Both the position numbers and the translations under genes were made by a program. From Syntrophorhabdaceae bacterium (GTDB lineage Bacteria > Desulfobacterota > Syntrophorhabdia > Syntrophorhabdales > Syntrophorhabdaceae), in contig JAOAGQ010000071.1 of NCBI GenBank assembly GCA_026415675.1, positions 22,225-86,224 on the forward strand: 64,000 nucleotides of DNA. The letters run 5' to 3'. The stretch's first letter is position 1. Every line of letters starts with the position of its first letter. The notes below the pieces were generated by a model. It worked only from the letters and a program-made list of their open reading frames with translations, was not told the origin of the DNA and searched no databases. Shown in pieces: positions 7,530 through 16,257 of this stretch.

Positions 7530-9137
7530 ATGAACAACGCTTACTGGATTACTGCAAAAGAGGTTTTAAAGGTAAATGCTTATAAGTGGCCCAACAAGGT
7601 GGGTGCAAAGGACCTGTACAGGGAATTTACCTTCAAAGAATGGAACGAAAGGGCCTGTAGGCTCGCCAATGCGTTAAGTGATATGGGTATGAAAAAAGGG
7701 GATAGGCTCGCTGTCCTTGCCTACAATTGTGTCGAGTGGATGGACATCTATGCAGCGGCAGCGAAAGGAGGGTTTATCGTGGTGCCCATTATGTTCAGAC
7801 TTTCTGCCCCAGAGATGGAGTACAACATAAACCACAGTGAATGTAAGGCATTTATCGTCCAGGGAGGGATAGACAGAAGGGATGGAAAAGAGTTTCCCTG
7901 GATCAATATGGTCAACTCCATGAAAGGCAATCTACCCACCGTGGAGAATTATATTGCCTTTGGTTTTGAAACAGAAAAATATGAGGGTTATTCTTCGTAT
8001 GAAGAGGTAATGGCATCGGCAAGTCCGGAGGAGCCCGATGTTGTCGTTGACCCCGAGGACATCTGGGTAATCATGTATACGAGTGGAACAACGGGGAAGC
8101 CAAAAGGGGTTATGAAAAGTCACAGATCCATGTTTGCCCAGTATTTTATCATGATACATGATCACTTTTTCACCCATGACGACATAAACCTCCTCGTGAT
8201 GCCCTGCTGCCATATAAATTCCCTTAATTACTCCTTTGTAAACACATGGATTGGCGCGACGGTTATGTGTTACAACATGGTGAGTTTTGACCCCGAACAT
8301 CTTTTAAAGACGTTCTCAGAACATAAGATCACCTTTACATCCCTTGTTCCAACCCATTATATCATGATGCTTGCACTGCCCGAGGAAGTAAAAAGTAAAT
8401 ATGACCTGACGAGCCTTAAGAAACTGTTGATATCCTCTGCCCCTGCGAGAAGGGATACGAAACTCGGCATAATGAAGATGTTTCCAAACGCAAAGCTTGA
8501 TGAGGCATACGGTTCCACAGAGGCAGGTATTGTTACGATATTAAAGCCTGAAGAACAGTTGACAAAACTTGGTTCATGCGGGAGAGAGGTAATCGGTTCG
8601 GATATGATTAGGTTATACGATGAAGAGGGAAATCTCATAACCGAACCCAATAAGGTGGGGGAGGTCTACTCAAGAAGCCCAATGCTTTTTAGCGGTTACT
8701 GGAAAGAACCTGAGAAGATGGCAAAGGCGTTTAAGGGAGAGTATTTCAGCGCGGGAGATATGGGCTATAAAGACGAAGACGGATACTTATACCTTGTGGA
8801 TAGAAAGGCGAATATGATTATATCCGGAGGGGAGAATATCTATCCGTCGGAAGTGGAAAACTGTCTTGGAGGTCATCCCAAGGTGAAAGATGTGGCGGTT
8901 ATCGGTGTGCCCCATGAAAAGTGGGGGGAAGCGGTAACGGCAGTTATCGTGTTGCATCAAGGTCAAACCGCTACCCCGGATGAGATAATCTCCTTCTGCA
9001 GAGGGAAGATAGCAGGTTATAAAATACCAAAGCAGGTGGAGTTTATAAAAGAAGAGGAGATGCCAAAGACGCCTACAGGGAAGATACTCCACAGGGTGCT
9101 AAGGGAAAAATACGGTATGTGGAAAGACCATAAATAA
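7530..9137 (+). CDS. AMP-forming acyl-CoA synthetase (acid:CoA ligase)
   Basis: ANL-superfamily enzyme, 535 aa, activating a carboxylic acid to its acyl-CoA with ATP. Seen directly: the P-loop YTSGTTGKPKG, the A5-type segment DEAYGSTEAG, the hinge motif YLVDRKANMIISGGENIYP, and the C-terminal catalytic lysine in TPTGKILHR. GAAAGGAGG lies six bases before ATG 7530. The substrate may be a medium/long fatty acid or an aromatic acid. The repressor-like palindrome in its promoter suggests substrate-induced expression. It stands alone, followed by the opposite-strand tRNA genes. Confidence 0.85.
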   Translation: MNNAYWITAKEVLKVNAYKWPNKVGAKDLYREFTFKEWNERACRLANALSDMGMKKGDRLAVLAYNCVEWMDIYAAAAKGGFIVVPIMFRLSAPEMEYNINHSECKAFIVQGGIDRRDGKEFPWINMVNSMKGNLPTVENYIAFGFETEKYEGYSSYEEVMASASPEEPDVVVDPEDIWVIMYTSGTTGKPKGVMKSHRSMFAQYFIMIHDHFFTHDDINLLVMPCCHINSLNYSFVNTWIGATVMCYNMVSFDPEHLLKTFSEHKITFTSLVPTHYIMMLALPEEVKSKYDLTSLKKLLISSAPARRDTKLGIMKMFPNAKLDEAYGSTEAGIVTILKPEEQLTKLGSCGREVIGSDMIRLYDEEGNLITEPNKVGEVYSRSPMLFSGYWKEPEKMAKAFKGEYFSAGDMGYKDEDGYLYLVDRKANMIISGGENIYPSEVENCLGGHPKVKDVAVIGVPHEKWGEAVTAVIVLHQGQTATPDEIISFCRGKIAGYKIPKQVEFIKEEEMPKTPTGKILHRVLREKYGMWKDHK

Positions 9138-9171
9138 AAGAGGGGTCTTAAGAAGGGCAGTTATAAAAAAA

Positions 9172-9246
9172 TGGAGGCGGCATCCGGATTTGAACCGGAG
9201 AATAACGGTTTTGCAGACCGCTGCCTTACCGCTTGGCTATGCCGCC
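9172..9246 (-). tRNA. tRNA-Cys (GCA)
   Basis: The cloverleaf folds from the minus strand: acceptor GGCGGCA (9246-9240) pairs with TGCCGCC (9182-9176), discriminator T, and an encoded CCA (9174-9172). The anticodon loop contains TGCAA with anticodon GCA. The T-arm reads CCGGTTCAAATCCGG. A T7 run follows the CCA directly. Confidence 0.93.
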
Positions 9247-9274
9247 TCAAACTCTTACAGTAACTTAAAATAAA

Positions 9275-9312
9275 AAGTGAATAGCCATTATTTTATCGTC
9301 GGCCATTCACTT
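9275..9312 (-). terminator. Intrinsic terminator between tRNA-Gly and tRNA-Cys
   Basis: On the minus strand AAGTGAAT plus GGC (9312-9301) pairs with GCC plus ATTCACTT (9286-9275), with one mismatched position and a 14-base loop, followed by TTTTATTTTA. It lies just after tRNA-Gly in the direction of transcription. It either ends that transcript or partly attenuates read-through into tRNA-Cys. Confidence 0.6.
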
Positions 9313-9323
9313 ACCTGCTTTTA

Positions 9324-9398
<75 letters not shown>

Positions 9399-9407
9399 AT
9401 GCTATTC

Positions 9408-9436
9408 TTTATAATATAAACCACATCCCATGTCAA
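9408..9436 (-). promoter_or_regulatory. Promoter of tRNA-Gly
   Basis: On the minus strand TTGACA (9436-9431), a 17-base spacer and TATAAA (9413-9408) form a near-consensus promoter. The predicted start is within a few bases of the tRNA-Gly 5' end. Confidence 0.7.
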
Positions 9437-9503
9437 CATAGAAAAATTAAAATCTACCCATTGCTTTTGAGGGAAAACTATCTTATAGTTATATTGATTT
9501 TCT

Positions 9504-9592
9504 GAAGGGGAGTAGCTTTTAGGGTAAGGTCAACATGCTGGGATAAAACCCTGGCCTTGCCATTGGTTTTGCCAATAAGCGAGACCTTTAGT
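9504..9592 (+). ncRNA. yybP-ykoY manganese riboswitch aptamer
   Basis: The leader contains the conserved blocks of this class: AAGGGGAGTAGCTTT near the 5' end, GGTCAACATGCTGG in the middle, and GCGAGACCTT at the 3' end. A TTGGTTTTGCCAA hairpin lies between the last two. The aptamer's last strand overlaps the first arm of a following terminator, the standard layout for transcriptional control in which Mn2+ binding prevents termination. It precedes a UPF0016 gene, a well-known yybP-ykoY regulon member. Confidence 0.88.
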
Positions 9593-9630
9593 GTAACCTC
9601 CGGGTTAATACTAAAGGTCTTATTTTTTTA
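9582..9630 (+). terminator. Riboswitch-controlled intrinsic terminator
   Basis: AGACCTTTAGT (9582-9592) pairs perfectly with ACTAAAGGTCT (9610-9620), and an inner helix extends it. TATTTTTTTA follows at 9621-9630. The first arm is shared with the aptamer's closing GCGAGACC strand, so the two structures exclude each other. Confidence 0.85.
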
Positions 9631-9641
9631 AAGGAGTATCT

Positions 9642-10208
9642 ATGATCCCTTATTTTACGTCCCTTGCCTTTGTAGTTCTTGCAGAGATGGGGGATAAGAC
9701 ACAGCTACTTGCCATGGCTTTTGCTTCAAAATATCGGTGGCAGATCGTAATGTGGGGGGTTTTCGCCGCTACCCTTGCAAACCACCTTTTTGCGGTCATT
9801 CTTGGAAGTTATCTGACTATCATTATCCCCCTTCAATATATTAAGATTGTGGCCTCATCATCCTTTATCTTTTTTGGCCTCTGGACCCTAAAAGGAGATA
9901 GACTTGACAACGAAGATAAGCGATTCAATTTTAGCCCATTCTGGACTGTTACTTTTGCCTTTTTCCTCGCCGAGATGGGAGATAAGACCCAGCTTGCTAC
10001 CATTGCCCTTGCAACAAGATACCCCAATCCCGTACAGATCTGGTTAGGTACGACCTCCGGTATGCTGCTATCTGACTCAGTAGGGATAATCTTCGGTATC
10101 GTCCTTGGCAAAAAATTACCAGAACGAGGGATAAAATGGCTTGCTGCATTGATATTCATTTTTTTCGGTCTTACAGGCCTATACGATGCCCTTAAGAATT
10201 ATCTCTAA
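9642..10208 (+). CDS. UPF0016 / TMEM165-GDT1 family cation (Mn2+) exporter
   Basis: Six-segment inner-membrane protein of 188 aa made of two homologous halves. Each half carries the family signature: LAEMGDKTQLLAMAF near residue 15 and LAEMGDKTQLATIAL near residue 109. Bacterial members (MneA, Mnx) export manganese, and the manganese riboswitch upstream supports that role here. AAAGGAG lies seven to eight bases before ATG 9642. It appears monocistronic. Confidence 0.88.
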   Translation: MIPYFTSLAFVVLAEMGDKTQLLAMAFASKYRWQIVMWGVFAATLANHLFAVILGSYLTIIIPLQYIKIVASSSFIFFGLWTLKGDRLDNEDKRFNFSPFWTVTFAFFLAEMGDKTQLATIALATRYPNPVQIWLGTTSGMLLSDSVGIIFGIVLGKKLPERGIKWLAALIFIFFGLTGLYDALKNYL

Positions 10209-10246
10209 TTTTTAAAGCCCGATTGCGTTCACGATTAATTTTTATC

Positions 10247-10275
10247 TTGACAATTTATGTAGAGATTACTATCCT
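10247..10275 (+). promoter_or_regulatory. Putative promoter of the cytochrome-molybdoenzyme operon
   Basis: TTGACA at 10247-10252 and TATCCT at 10270-10275 with a 17-base spacer. The predicted start near 10282 gives a leader of about 45 bases to ATG 10327. No operator symmetry was seen. Confidence 0.5.
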
Positions 10276-10326
10276 GAAATATCTTTGATATGGTTATTAT
10301 ATTTAACTGCTCAAAAGGAGAGGCCT

Positions 10327-10644
10327 ATGGCGGGGAAAATAATTATTACAACTTTAATAGTATTATCTGTCTGTTCTACAGGGATAGGGAAGATTGGAGG
10401 GGGGGACATTTATTTTAAGATAGGCGGCAAAACGGGGGATGTGGTATTCAGTCATGAAACGCATGTAAAGGATGCAGATATTAAATGTAATGTCTGCCAT
10501 ATAAGGCTATATACAACAAAAGAGAAGCATAAAAGAATAACTATGGCGCAGATGGAGAAAGGGAGATCCTGTGGTATGTGCCACAACGGAGAAAAAGCCT
10601 TCAGTGTAAAATCGGATTGTACCAGTTGCCATAAAAAACAATAG
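10327..10644 (+). CDS. Triheme cytochrome c7-type protein
   Basis: Small periplasmic electron carrier, 105 aa, with a hydrophobic N-terminal signal and three heme-binding motifs: CNVCH, CGMCH and CTSCH. The segment VVFSHETHV supplies histidines likely to be axial ligands. The pattern matches the cytochrome c7 / class III family. ATG 10327 follows AAGGAGAGG; the frame is open to a TTG at 10285, which would spoil the signal peptide. It is the first gene of an operon with the ferredoxin and molybdoenzyme and is the likely electron donor to them. Confidence 0.87.
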   Translation: MAGKIIITTLIVLSVCSTGIGKIGGGDIYFKIGGKTGDVVFSHETHVKDADIKCNVCHIRLYTTKEKHKRITMAQMEKGRSCGMCHNGEKAFSVKSDCTSCHKKQ

Positions 10645-10661
10645 GGTGTAGGAGGTAATCC

Positions 10662-11504
10662 ATGTATCAGGATAAAGACGAATTGATGGTGATCAAGGAA
10701 GATATAGAAAGGGCCATAAAGAAGAAGAACCCCAGATGGGCTATGCTTATAGATTTGAGAAGGTGCACCTCCTGTAAGGCGTGCACTGCAAGCTGTGTTG
10801 CAGAGCAGAAGAGCCCTCCTGGGATTTTTTACAGACCTGTGTATGAAGAAGAGTTTGGGGTTTTTCCTAAGGTTAAGAGGCGCTTTACCCCGAGACTCTG
10901 TAACCAGTGTGATAATCCCCCCTGTGTTGCTGCCTGCCCCAACAAGGGCAAAGGAAAGGCCACATGGAAGAGTACCGAAGGTATAACAAATGGTATTGTT
11001 ATGATCAACTATGAGGAGTGTATAGGCTGTGGCTTATGTGTCCTTGCCTGTCCATACAAGGCACGAAATCTCGATACCGGCGCATTTTATACAGAGGGCA
11101 CACCGAAAATAGAGGAGTATGAGAAGTCCCCATCGTGGGAATATGGACGAAGATGGCCCAGAGAAAAATACCATCTCCCTGTAGGGGTCGCAAGGAAATG
11201 TCATTTCTGTATCCATAGAATTAAAGAGGGGATGCTCCCGGCATGTGTGAGTACCTGTCCTTCAAGGGCAAATCTTTTTGGGGACATAGACGACAGGGAG
11301 AGTTTGATCCATAAAACCATAAAAGCAAACAAAGTAAATGTCCTGAAGAGCGTGAAAGGTGATGGCAAAGAGAGAGTCACCCCTCTTAGTATCAGGGGGA
11401 AAAGCCCTGAAGAGATAGCAAAGATAACAGGTTATCCTGGAAAAATACCGGTTTTTGATGTATCTGCGACCACAAAACCGAGGGTTTTCTATATATTATT
11501 CTAA
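10662..11504 (+). CDS. Four-cluster ferredoxin subunit of a molybdoenzyme (TtrB/PsrB-like)
   Basis: Electron-transfer subunit, 280 aa, with sixteen cysteines in four [4Fe-4S] sites: CTSCKACTASC; CNQCDNPPCVAACP; CIGCGLCVLACP; and CHFCIHRIKEG continuing to CVSTCP. This layout is standard for DmsB/PsrB/TtrB-type partners of molybdopterin oxidoreductases. No own signal peptide is evident, so it is probably exported with the TAT-bearing catalytic subunit. GGAGG precedes ATG 10662, and the next gene starts eleven bases after its stop. No NrfD-type quinol anchor is encoded beside it. Confidence 0.85.
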   Translation: MYQDKDELMVIKEDIERAIKKKNPRWAMLIDLRRCTSCKACTASCVAEQKSPPGIFYRPVYEEEFGVFPKVKRRFTPRLCNQCDNPPCVAACPNKGKGKATWKSTEGITNGIVMINYEECIGCGLCVLACPYKARNLDTGAFYTEGTPKIEEYEKSPSWEYGRRWPREKYHLPVGVARKCHFCIHRIKEGMLPACVSTCPSRANLFGDIDDRESLIHKTIKANKVNVLKSVKGDGKERVTPLSIRGKSPEEIAKITGYPGKIPVFDVSATTKPRVFYILF

Positions 11505-11515
11505 GGGGGTCATAA

Positions 11516-14500
11516 ATGGAAGAAAAACATATACCAGGGGTGGACGGAGATGGTATAACAAGGAGGGGTTTTATAAAATGCTCGGCCCTTCTGGGAGGTA
11601 CTATCATGGCCAGTCAATTTGAATGGGCTTCAAGTTTAATAAGGCGAGCAGAGGCAGGTTCCCTCACGCAGGATGAGGAATATGAACTCATAAAGGCAGA
11701 GAATACTTTATATACCGTTTGCCTACAGTGTAATACAGGTTGCGGTATAAAGGTTAAGCTGTTCAGAAAGAATGGGCATGCCGTAGCGGTCAAGATAGAT
11801 GGAAACCCATACAGTCCATTTTCTGCCCTTCCAAATATCCCCTACAACACATCCCCTTTTGAGGTGAATAAGGTTGATACACCCATATGTCCTAAAGGTC
11901 AGGCCGGTATCCAGACCGTTTATGACCCTTACAGGGTAACAAAGGTATTAAAGAGGGCCGGGAAGAGGGGTGAGAATAAGTGGAATACAATACCCTTTGA
12001 CAAGGCAATCGAGGAGATCGTAAATGGAGGAAAACTATTCTCCCACGTCCCTGGGGAAGAAGACAGGGTGGTTACAGGATTAAAGGACATATATGTATTG
12101 AGAGATCCCAAGATGGCGAGGGAGATGGCCCAGGATGTGAATGCTATTCTTTCCGCAAAAGACAAAAAGGCCGCGGTTGAAGCCTTCAAGAACAAGCATA
12201 GGGCACACCTTCATTACCTTATCGACCCGGACCATCCAGACCTCGGTCCAAAAAATAACCAATTTGTATACTGGTGGGGCCGATTAAAAGGCGGCAGGGG
12301 GGACTTTGGGGCCCGGTTTTTCGGCGATTATTTCGGGACAGTAAACACCCACGGTCATACAACGGTATGTCAGGGGTCCCTCTATTTCACCTGCAAGGCC
12401 ATGAGCGAACAGTACGAATCAAATAAATTTACAGGAGGAGGGAAGTTTTACTGGCAGGCAGATGGGGAGAACGCTAAATATATACTATCTGTTGGCTCAA
12501 ATCTATTTGATGCAAACTACGGGCCTACAAACAGAAATAGCCGTATTATCCCCAATGTCGTTGAGGGAAAGACAAAACTCGTGGTTGTAGATCCGAGATT
12601 CAATAAGGCGGCCTCAAAAGCCCACAGATACATGCCCATAAAACCTGGAACAGACGGTGCCTTTTTCATGGCTTTGATACAGATAATACTTAGGGACAAA
12701 ACATACGATGCAAAATACCTGGCCAATGCCAATAAGGCTGCTGCAAAGATGGCAGAAGAACCTACATGGACTAACGCTACCCTCCTTGTTAAAATAGACA
12801 AAGAGGGTAATCCCGGAAAGTTCTTAAGGGCCCACGAAATAGGTATAAGAGATATAGAAAGGCATAAGGGGAAAGATGGGAAAGAGCAGATATTCGAGTA
12901 CCTTGTGGCGATGAGGGAAGGGAAGCCTGTCCCGGTTGACCCCAATGATGAAAAGAACCCTATTGTCGGGGATCTGTTTGTAGACACCGAGATTAAAGGT
13001 ATAAAAGTGAAAAGCGCCCTTAAGATTTTAGCGGAGGCGGCAAACGAGAAGACACTATCTCAACTTTCAGAGATCTGCGGTATCCCCATCAAGGACATAG
13101 AGCTTACCGCTTATGAACTCACAAGCTACGGTAAAAAAGCGGTCGTTGATATACACAGGGGGGTCGCACAACACACAAACGGTTTTTATAGTGTAACATC
13201 GGCGATGACGATTAACCTCCTTCTTGGAAACTTTGACTGGAAGGGCGGTATGATAGCAGCATCAACATATAATACCACCGGAGGAAGGCAGGGTCAGCCC
13301 TTCGATATGTCAAAAATGACTCCCAATAAAAACACTAAGTTCGGGATCAGCATCATAAGGCATGATGTTAGATATGAGGATTCAACGATCTTTCAGGGCT
13401 ATCCTGCGAAGAGAAACTGGTATCCCCTGGCAAGCGATGTCTATGAGGAGATCATACCTTCAATGGGGGATGCCTATCCTTATCCTGTAAAAGCGGTCTT
13501 CAGTTATATGGGTACCCCTGTCTATGCGTTACCTGCAGGCCATACAAACATAGAGATCCTCACGGATGTGAAAAAAATTCCCCTATATTTTGCCGTTGAT
13601 GTAACCATAGGGACTACCACTATGTATGCCGATTATATCTTTCCCAGTGACAGTCATCTCGAACGATGGGAGTTCCACGGCTCCCACCCCAATATGCCTT
13701 CAAAGGTACAACCGGTAAGGCAACCCGTTATAGCCCCCCTTGCAGAAACGGTGAAAGTATTTGGTGAGGAGATGCCTTGCTCCTTTGAAGCGGTACTCCT
13801 CGCCCTTGCGGAGAAGCTAAATATGCCGGGCTACGGTAAGGATGGTTTTGGAAAAGGACAGGATTTTACAAGACCTGATGATTTCTACATAAGAATGGTG
13901 GCAAATATAGCAACGGATGGTACACCTGTTCCTGATGCGGACGACAGGGAGTTAAAACTCTTCCTTGAATCGAGAAGGCATCTGCCCAAAACAGTTTTTG
14001 ACCCTGAACGATGGGAGAAGATCACAGGGGCTACGTGGCGCAAGGTGGTTTATGTGTTGAACAGGGGAGGCAGGTTCCAGGATTATAAGGATGTCTATAA
14101 AGGGGAACAGGTTACAAACAAATACGGAAAGGCGATCAACATATACCAGGAGAAGACCGCCGAGACGAAGAATGCGTTTACAGGGAAGCAAAACAGAGGG
14201 TATGCCCTCTATGTTCCTGTCACAACCGCCCTTGGAAAGACCCCGGAAGAATCGGGACTGGAAGATGGGTATCCCCTTCACCTTATCACCCAGAGGGATA
14301 TAACCATGACAAAATCAAGGACCATCGTTGACTACTGGTTATTGAGTATCTATCCTGAGAATAGCATCATTATAAACCCGGTAGATGCAAAAAAGCTGGG
14401 CATCAAAGAGGGGGATAATGTAAAGGTCGTCTCTGCAACAAACACAGATGGTGTATGGGATCTAAAAAACGGTCATGTAAAACCCATGATTGGTAAGGTC

Positions 14501-14746
14501 CAGATATCAGAGACGATTATGCCAGGGGTAATCACATTCACTTTAGGTCACGGCCACTGGGCAACAGGGGCAGTGGATGTTACGATAGACGGGGTATTGG
14601 TTAAAGGGGATCCGAGGAGGGCAAAAGGTATCCATGCCAATGCGGCGATGTGGGTTGATCCATACCTGAAAAATACCTGCATGCTTGACCCTGTTGGCGG
14701 TAGTGTATCCTTTTACGATACAAAGGTGAAACTCATAAAGGTATAA
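11516..14746 (+). CDS. TAT-exported molybdopterin oxidoreductase, tetrathionate-reductase (TtrA)-like
   Basis: Catalytic subunit of the DMSO-reductase superfamily, 1076 aa, close to TtrA in size. The twin-arginine motif is ITRRGFIK (Arg16-Arg17) before a hydrophobic stretch. A [4Fe-4S] site is formed by Cys69, Cys72, Cys76 and Cys125. The probable molybdenum ligand is Cys285 in TTVCQGSLYF. The C-terminal GHGHWATGAVD region also resembles TtrA. Operon position with cytochrome c7 and a TtrB-like ferredoxin indicates a periplasmic reductase, or an oxidase run in reverse. Tetrathionate is only one candidate; other sulfur or metalloid oxyanions are possible. Confidence 0.78.
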   Translation: MEEKHIPGVDGDGITRRGFIKCSALLGGTIMASQFEWASSLIRRAEAGSLTQDEEYELIKAENTLYTVCLQCNTGCGIKVKLFRKNGHAVAVKIDGNPYSPFSALPNIPYNTSPFEVNKVDTPICPKGQAGIQTVYDPYRVTKVLKRAGKRGENKWNTIPFDKAIEEIVNGGKLFSHVPGEEDRVVTGLKDIYVLRDPKMAREMAQDVNAILSAKDKKAAVEAFKNKHRAHLHYLIDPDHPDLGPKNNQFVYWWGRLKGGRGDFGARFFGDYFGTVNTHGHTTVCQGSLYFTCKAMSEQYESNKFTGGGKFYWQADGENAKYILSVGSNLFDANYGPTNRNSRIIPNVVEGKTKLVVVDPRFNKAASKAHRYMPIKPGTDGAFFMALIQIILRDKTYDAKYLANANKAAAKMAEEPTWTNATLLVKIDKEGNPGKFLRAHEIGIRDIERHKGKDGKEQIFEYLVAMREGKPVPVDPNDEKNPIVGDLFVDTEIKGIKVKSALKILAEAANEKTLSQLSEICGIPIKDIELTAYELTSYGKKAVVDIHRGVAQHTNGFYSVTSAMTINLLLGNFDWKGGMIAASTYNTTGGRQGQPFDMSKMTPNKNTKFGISIIRHDVRYEDSTIFQGYPAKRNWYPLASDVYEEIIPSMGDAYPYPVKAVFSYMGTPVYALPAGHTNIEILTDVKKIPLYFAVDVTIGTTTMYADYIFPSDSHLERWEFHGSHPNMPSKVQPVRQPVIAPLAETVKVFGEEMPCSFEAVLLALAEKLNMPGYGKDGFGKGQDFTRPDDFYIRMVANIATDGTPVPDADDRELKLFLESRRHLPKTVFDPERWEKITGATWRKVVYVLNRGGRFQDYKDVYKGEQVTNKYGKAINIYQEKTAETKNAFTGKQNRGYALYVPVTTALGKTPEESGLEDGYPLHLITQRDITMTKSRTIVDYWLLSIYPENSIIINPVDAKKLGIKEGDNVKVVSATNTDGVWDLKNGHVKPMIGKVQISETIMPGVITFTLGHGHWATGAVDVTIDGVLVKGDPRRAKGIHANAAMWVDPYLKNTCMLDPVGGSVSFYDTKVKLIKV

Positions 14747-14747
14747 G

Positions 14748-14769
14748 GGTAGGGAAGAGAGGCCCTACC
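14748..14769. terminator. Hairpin between convergent molybdoenzyme and dinB genes
   Basis: GGTAGGG (14748-14754) pairs with CCCTACC (14763-14769) across an 8-base loop. No T-run follows on either strand, so a shared terminator is only a suggestion from position. Confidence 0.35.
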
Positions 14770-14790
14770 AATTCTGAACAGGGAAGAGGT

Positions 14791-16008
14791 TTAGTAGACA
14801 GAAGGCCTCATAAGCTCTTTTCCTGTGGAGGGTGTGATAGGACGGCCTGAGGGGCCTTCTTTACAGATGGAAGCTGCCCAGGCAAGGCTTAATTCACCGT
14901 ATCTGTTGTTTATGGTATCGATGGCCTTAAAGAGGGCCTTCCTCCTCTCTAAACCGGAAAAGAGGGACATCTGGTTCGACTCACGGGTAAGACCCGATAA
15001 CCTCACCCCTATAAGCCTTACCCTATCTCTGAGTCTGATAGAATCGAGGATGGATAGAACCTGTCTGTATATCTGGTGGGTGTCGTTTGTAGGGGTATGA
15101 AGACCCTTCTGTTTTGTGAAGGTTTCGAAATCGGGATACCTAAGGGTAAGGGATACGGTCCTTCCCTCATAGCCATAACCCCTTGCCCTCCTCGCCACCT
15201 TGTCGCTGAGGAGTAATATCCAGGACTCCATCTCTTCCCTCTTCCATACATCCCTGGGCAGGGTGAGGCTATGCCCCACAGACACAGGCCTTTCCTCTCC
15301 GGTGATCAGGGGTCTTGTCCATATGCCCATCCCCATCGTCTTTAAGGATTCACCCAGTATACCGAACCTGCTCCTCAGTACGGATACAGGGGTTCTCCCC
15401 AACTGACCGCATGTCTTTATCCCCATCATGTTTAGGGCCTTTTCAGTCGCAGGTCCTATCCCCCAGAGTTCCCCCACGGGGAGTTCCTCTAAGAGCCTGC
15501 CCACATCTTCTATTTTTATCCATTTCATCCCGTCGGGCTTGGCCATATCACTTGCGAGTTTTGCGATGAGGAGATTGGGGCCAATACCTACGGTACATGT
15601 GATGCCGAATCGATCCATGATACGCCCCTTGATAAGGGCCGCAACCCTTTCCGGCCCGTTGAAGAGGTGGTGCGTTCTGGTGATGTCGAGAAACGCCTCG
15701 TCTATGGAGTATAACTCAAGGTGGGGGGTAAAATCCCTGTATATCCCCTCCAGTTCCCTGCACGTGTCTATATATTTTTCGCTATTCCCTCTCACAAGGA
15801 TAAGGTCTGGACAGAGCCTTCTTGCCTCGTATACGGTCATGCCTGTCTTTACCCCGAATCTCCTTGCCTCATAGGATGCGGTGGTGATTACGGTACGGCT
15901 GCCCGAACCTATTACGGCCACAGGTTTACCCAATAGGCGGGGATTACTCTTCTGCTCCACCGAGGCAAAAAAGGCATCCATATCGATACACATTATGATC
16001 TTTTCCAT
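14791..16008 (-). CDS. dinB: DNA polymerase IV (Y-family translesion polymerase)
   Basis: Error-prone polymerase, 405 aa. The N-terminal catalytic segment reads MCIDMDAFFASVEQ, and the second acidic motif is YSIDEAFLD. The helix-hairpin-helix region (ELWGIGPATEKAL) and the little-finger domain follow. AGGAT lies upstream of ATG 16008. It is the third gene of a run lexA-unknown-dinB (8 bases after the middle gene), so induction by DNA damage is likely. Confidence 0.9.
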   Translation of the reverse strand: MEKIIMCIDMDAFFASVEQKSNPRLLGKPVAVIGSGSRTVITTASYEARRFGVKTGMTVYEARRLCPDLILVRGNSEKYIDTCRELEGIYRDFTPHLELYSIDEAFLDITRTHHLFNGPERVAALIKGRIMDRFGITCTVGIGPNLLIAKLASDMAKPDGMKWIKIEDVGRLLEELPVGELWGIGPATEKALNMMGIKTCGQLGRTPVSVLRSRFGILGESLKTMGMGIWTRPLITGEERPVSVGHSLTLPRDVWKREEMESWILLLSDKVARRARGYGYEGRTVSLTLRYPDFETFTKQKGLHTPTNDTHQIYRQVLSILDSIRLRDRVRLIGVRLSGLTRESNQMSLFSGLERRKALFKAIDTINNRYGELSLAWAASICKEGPSGRPITPSTGKELMRPSVY

Positions 16009-16016
16009 ATATCCTG

Positions 16017-16256
16017 CTATGCCTCTATATTTTCAAGCCTCCACAGGAGGTTTTTTGTATCGTAACTCAGTTGATAGAGGGCACTACCGTCGGTGAGGCT
16101 GAAGTTATATATGACCCTCTCCCCCTCCTTAGACTTCCATGTGTATGTTACCTCCCTGACATCGATAACCCTTCCGGACCACTTAAATTTCAGGGGCCTT
16201 ATCTTGAAGGAAGGGTCGAACAGGGCTATGACCTTTACTGTACTGCCTATCTCCAT
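16017..16256 (-). CDS. Unknown 79-aa protein in the lexA-dinB operon
   Basis: Not recognised. It is a soluble protein of 79 aa with predicted beta character: alternating segments such as GSTVKVIALF, KFKWSGRVIDV and RVIYNFSLTDGSALYQLSYD. It has no cysteine or obvious metal site. The ATG at 16256 begins one base after the lexA stop, and dinB follows eight bases after its own stop, so it is almost certainly translated with both. The context suggests a DNA-damage role or a small structural partner of the polymerase or repressor; this is inference from position only. Confidence 0.65.
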   Translation of the reverse strand: MEIGSTVKVIALFDPSFKIRPLKFKWSGRVIDVREVTYTWKSKEGERVIYNFSLTDGSALYQLSYDTKNLLWRLENIEA

Positions 16257-16257
16257 C

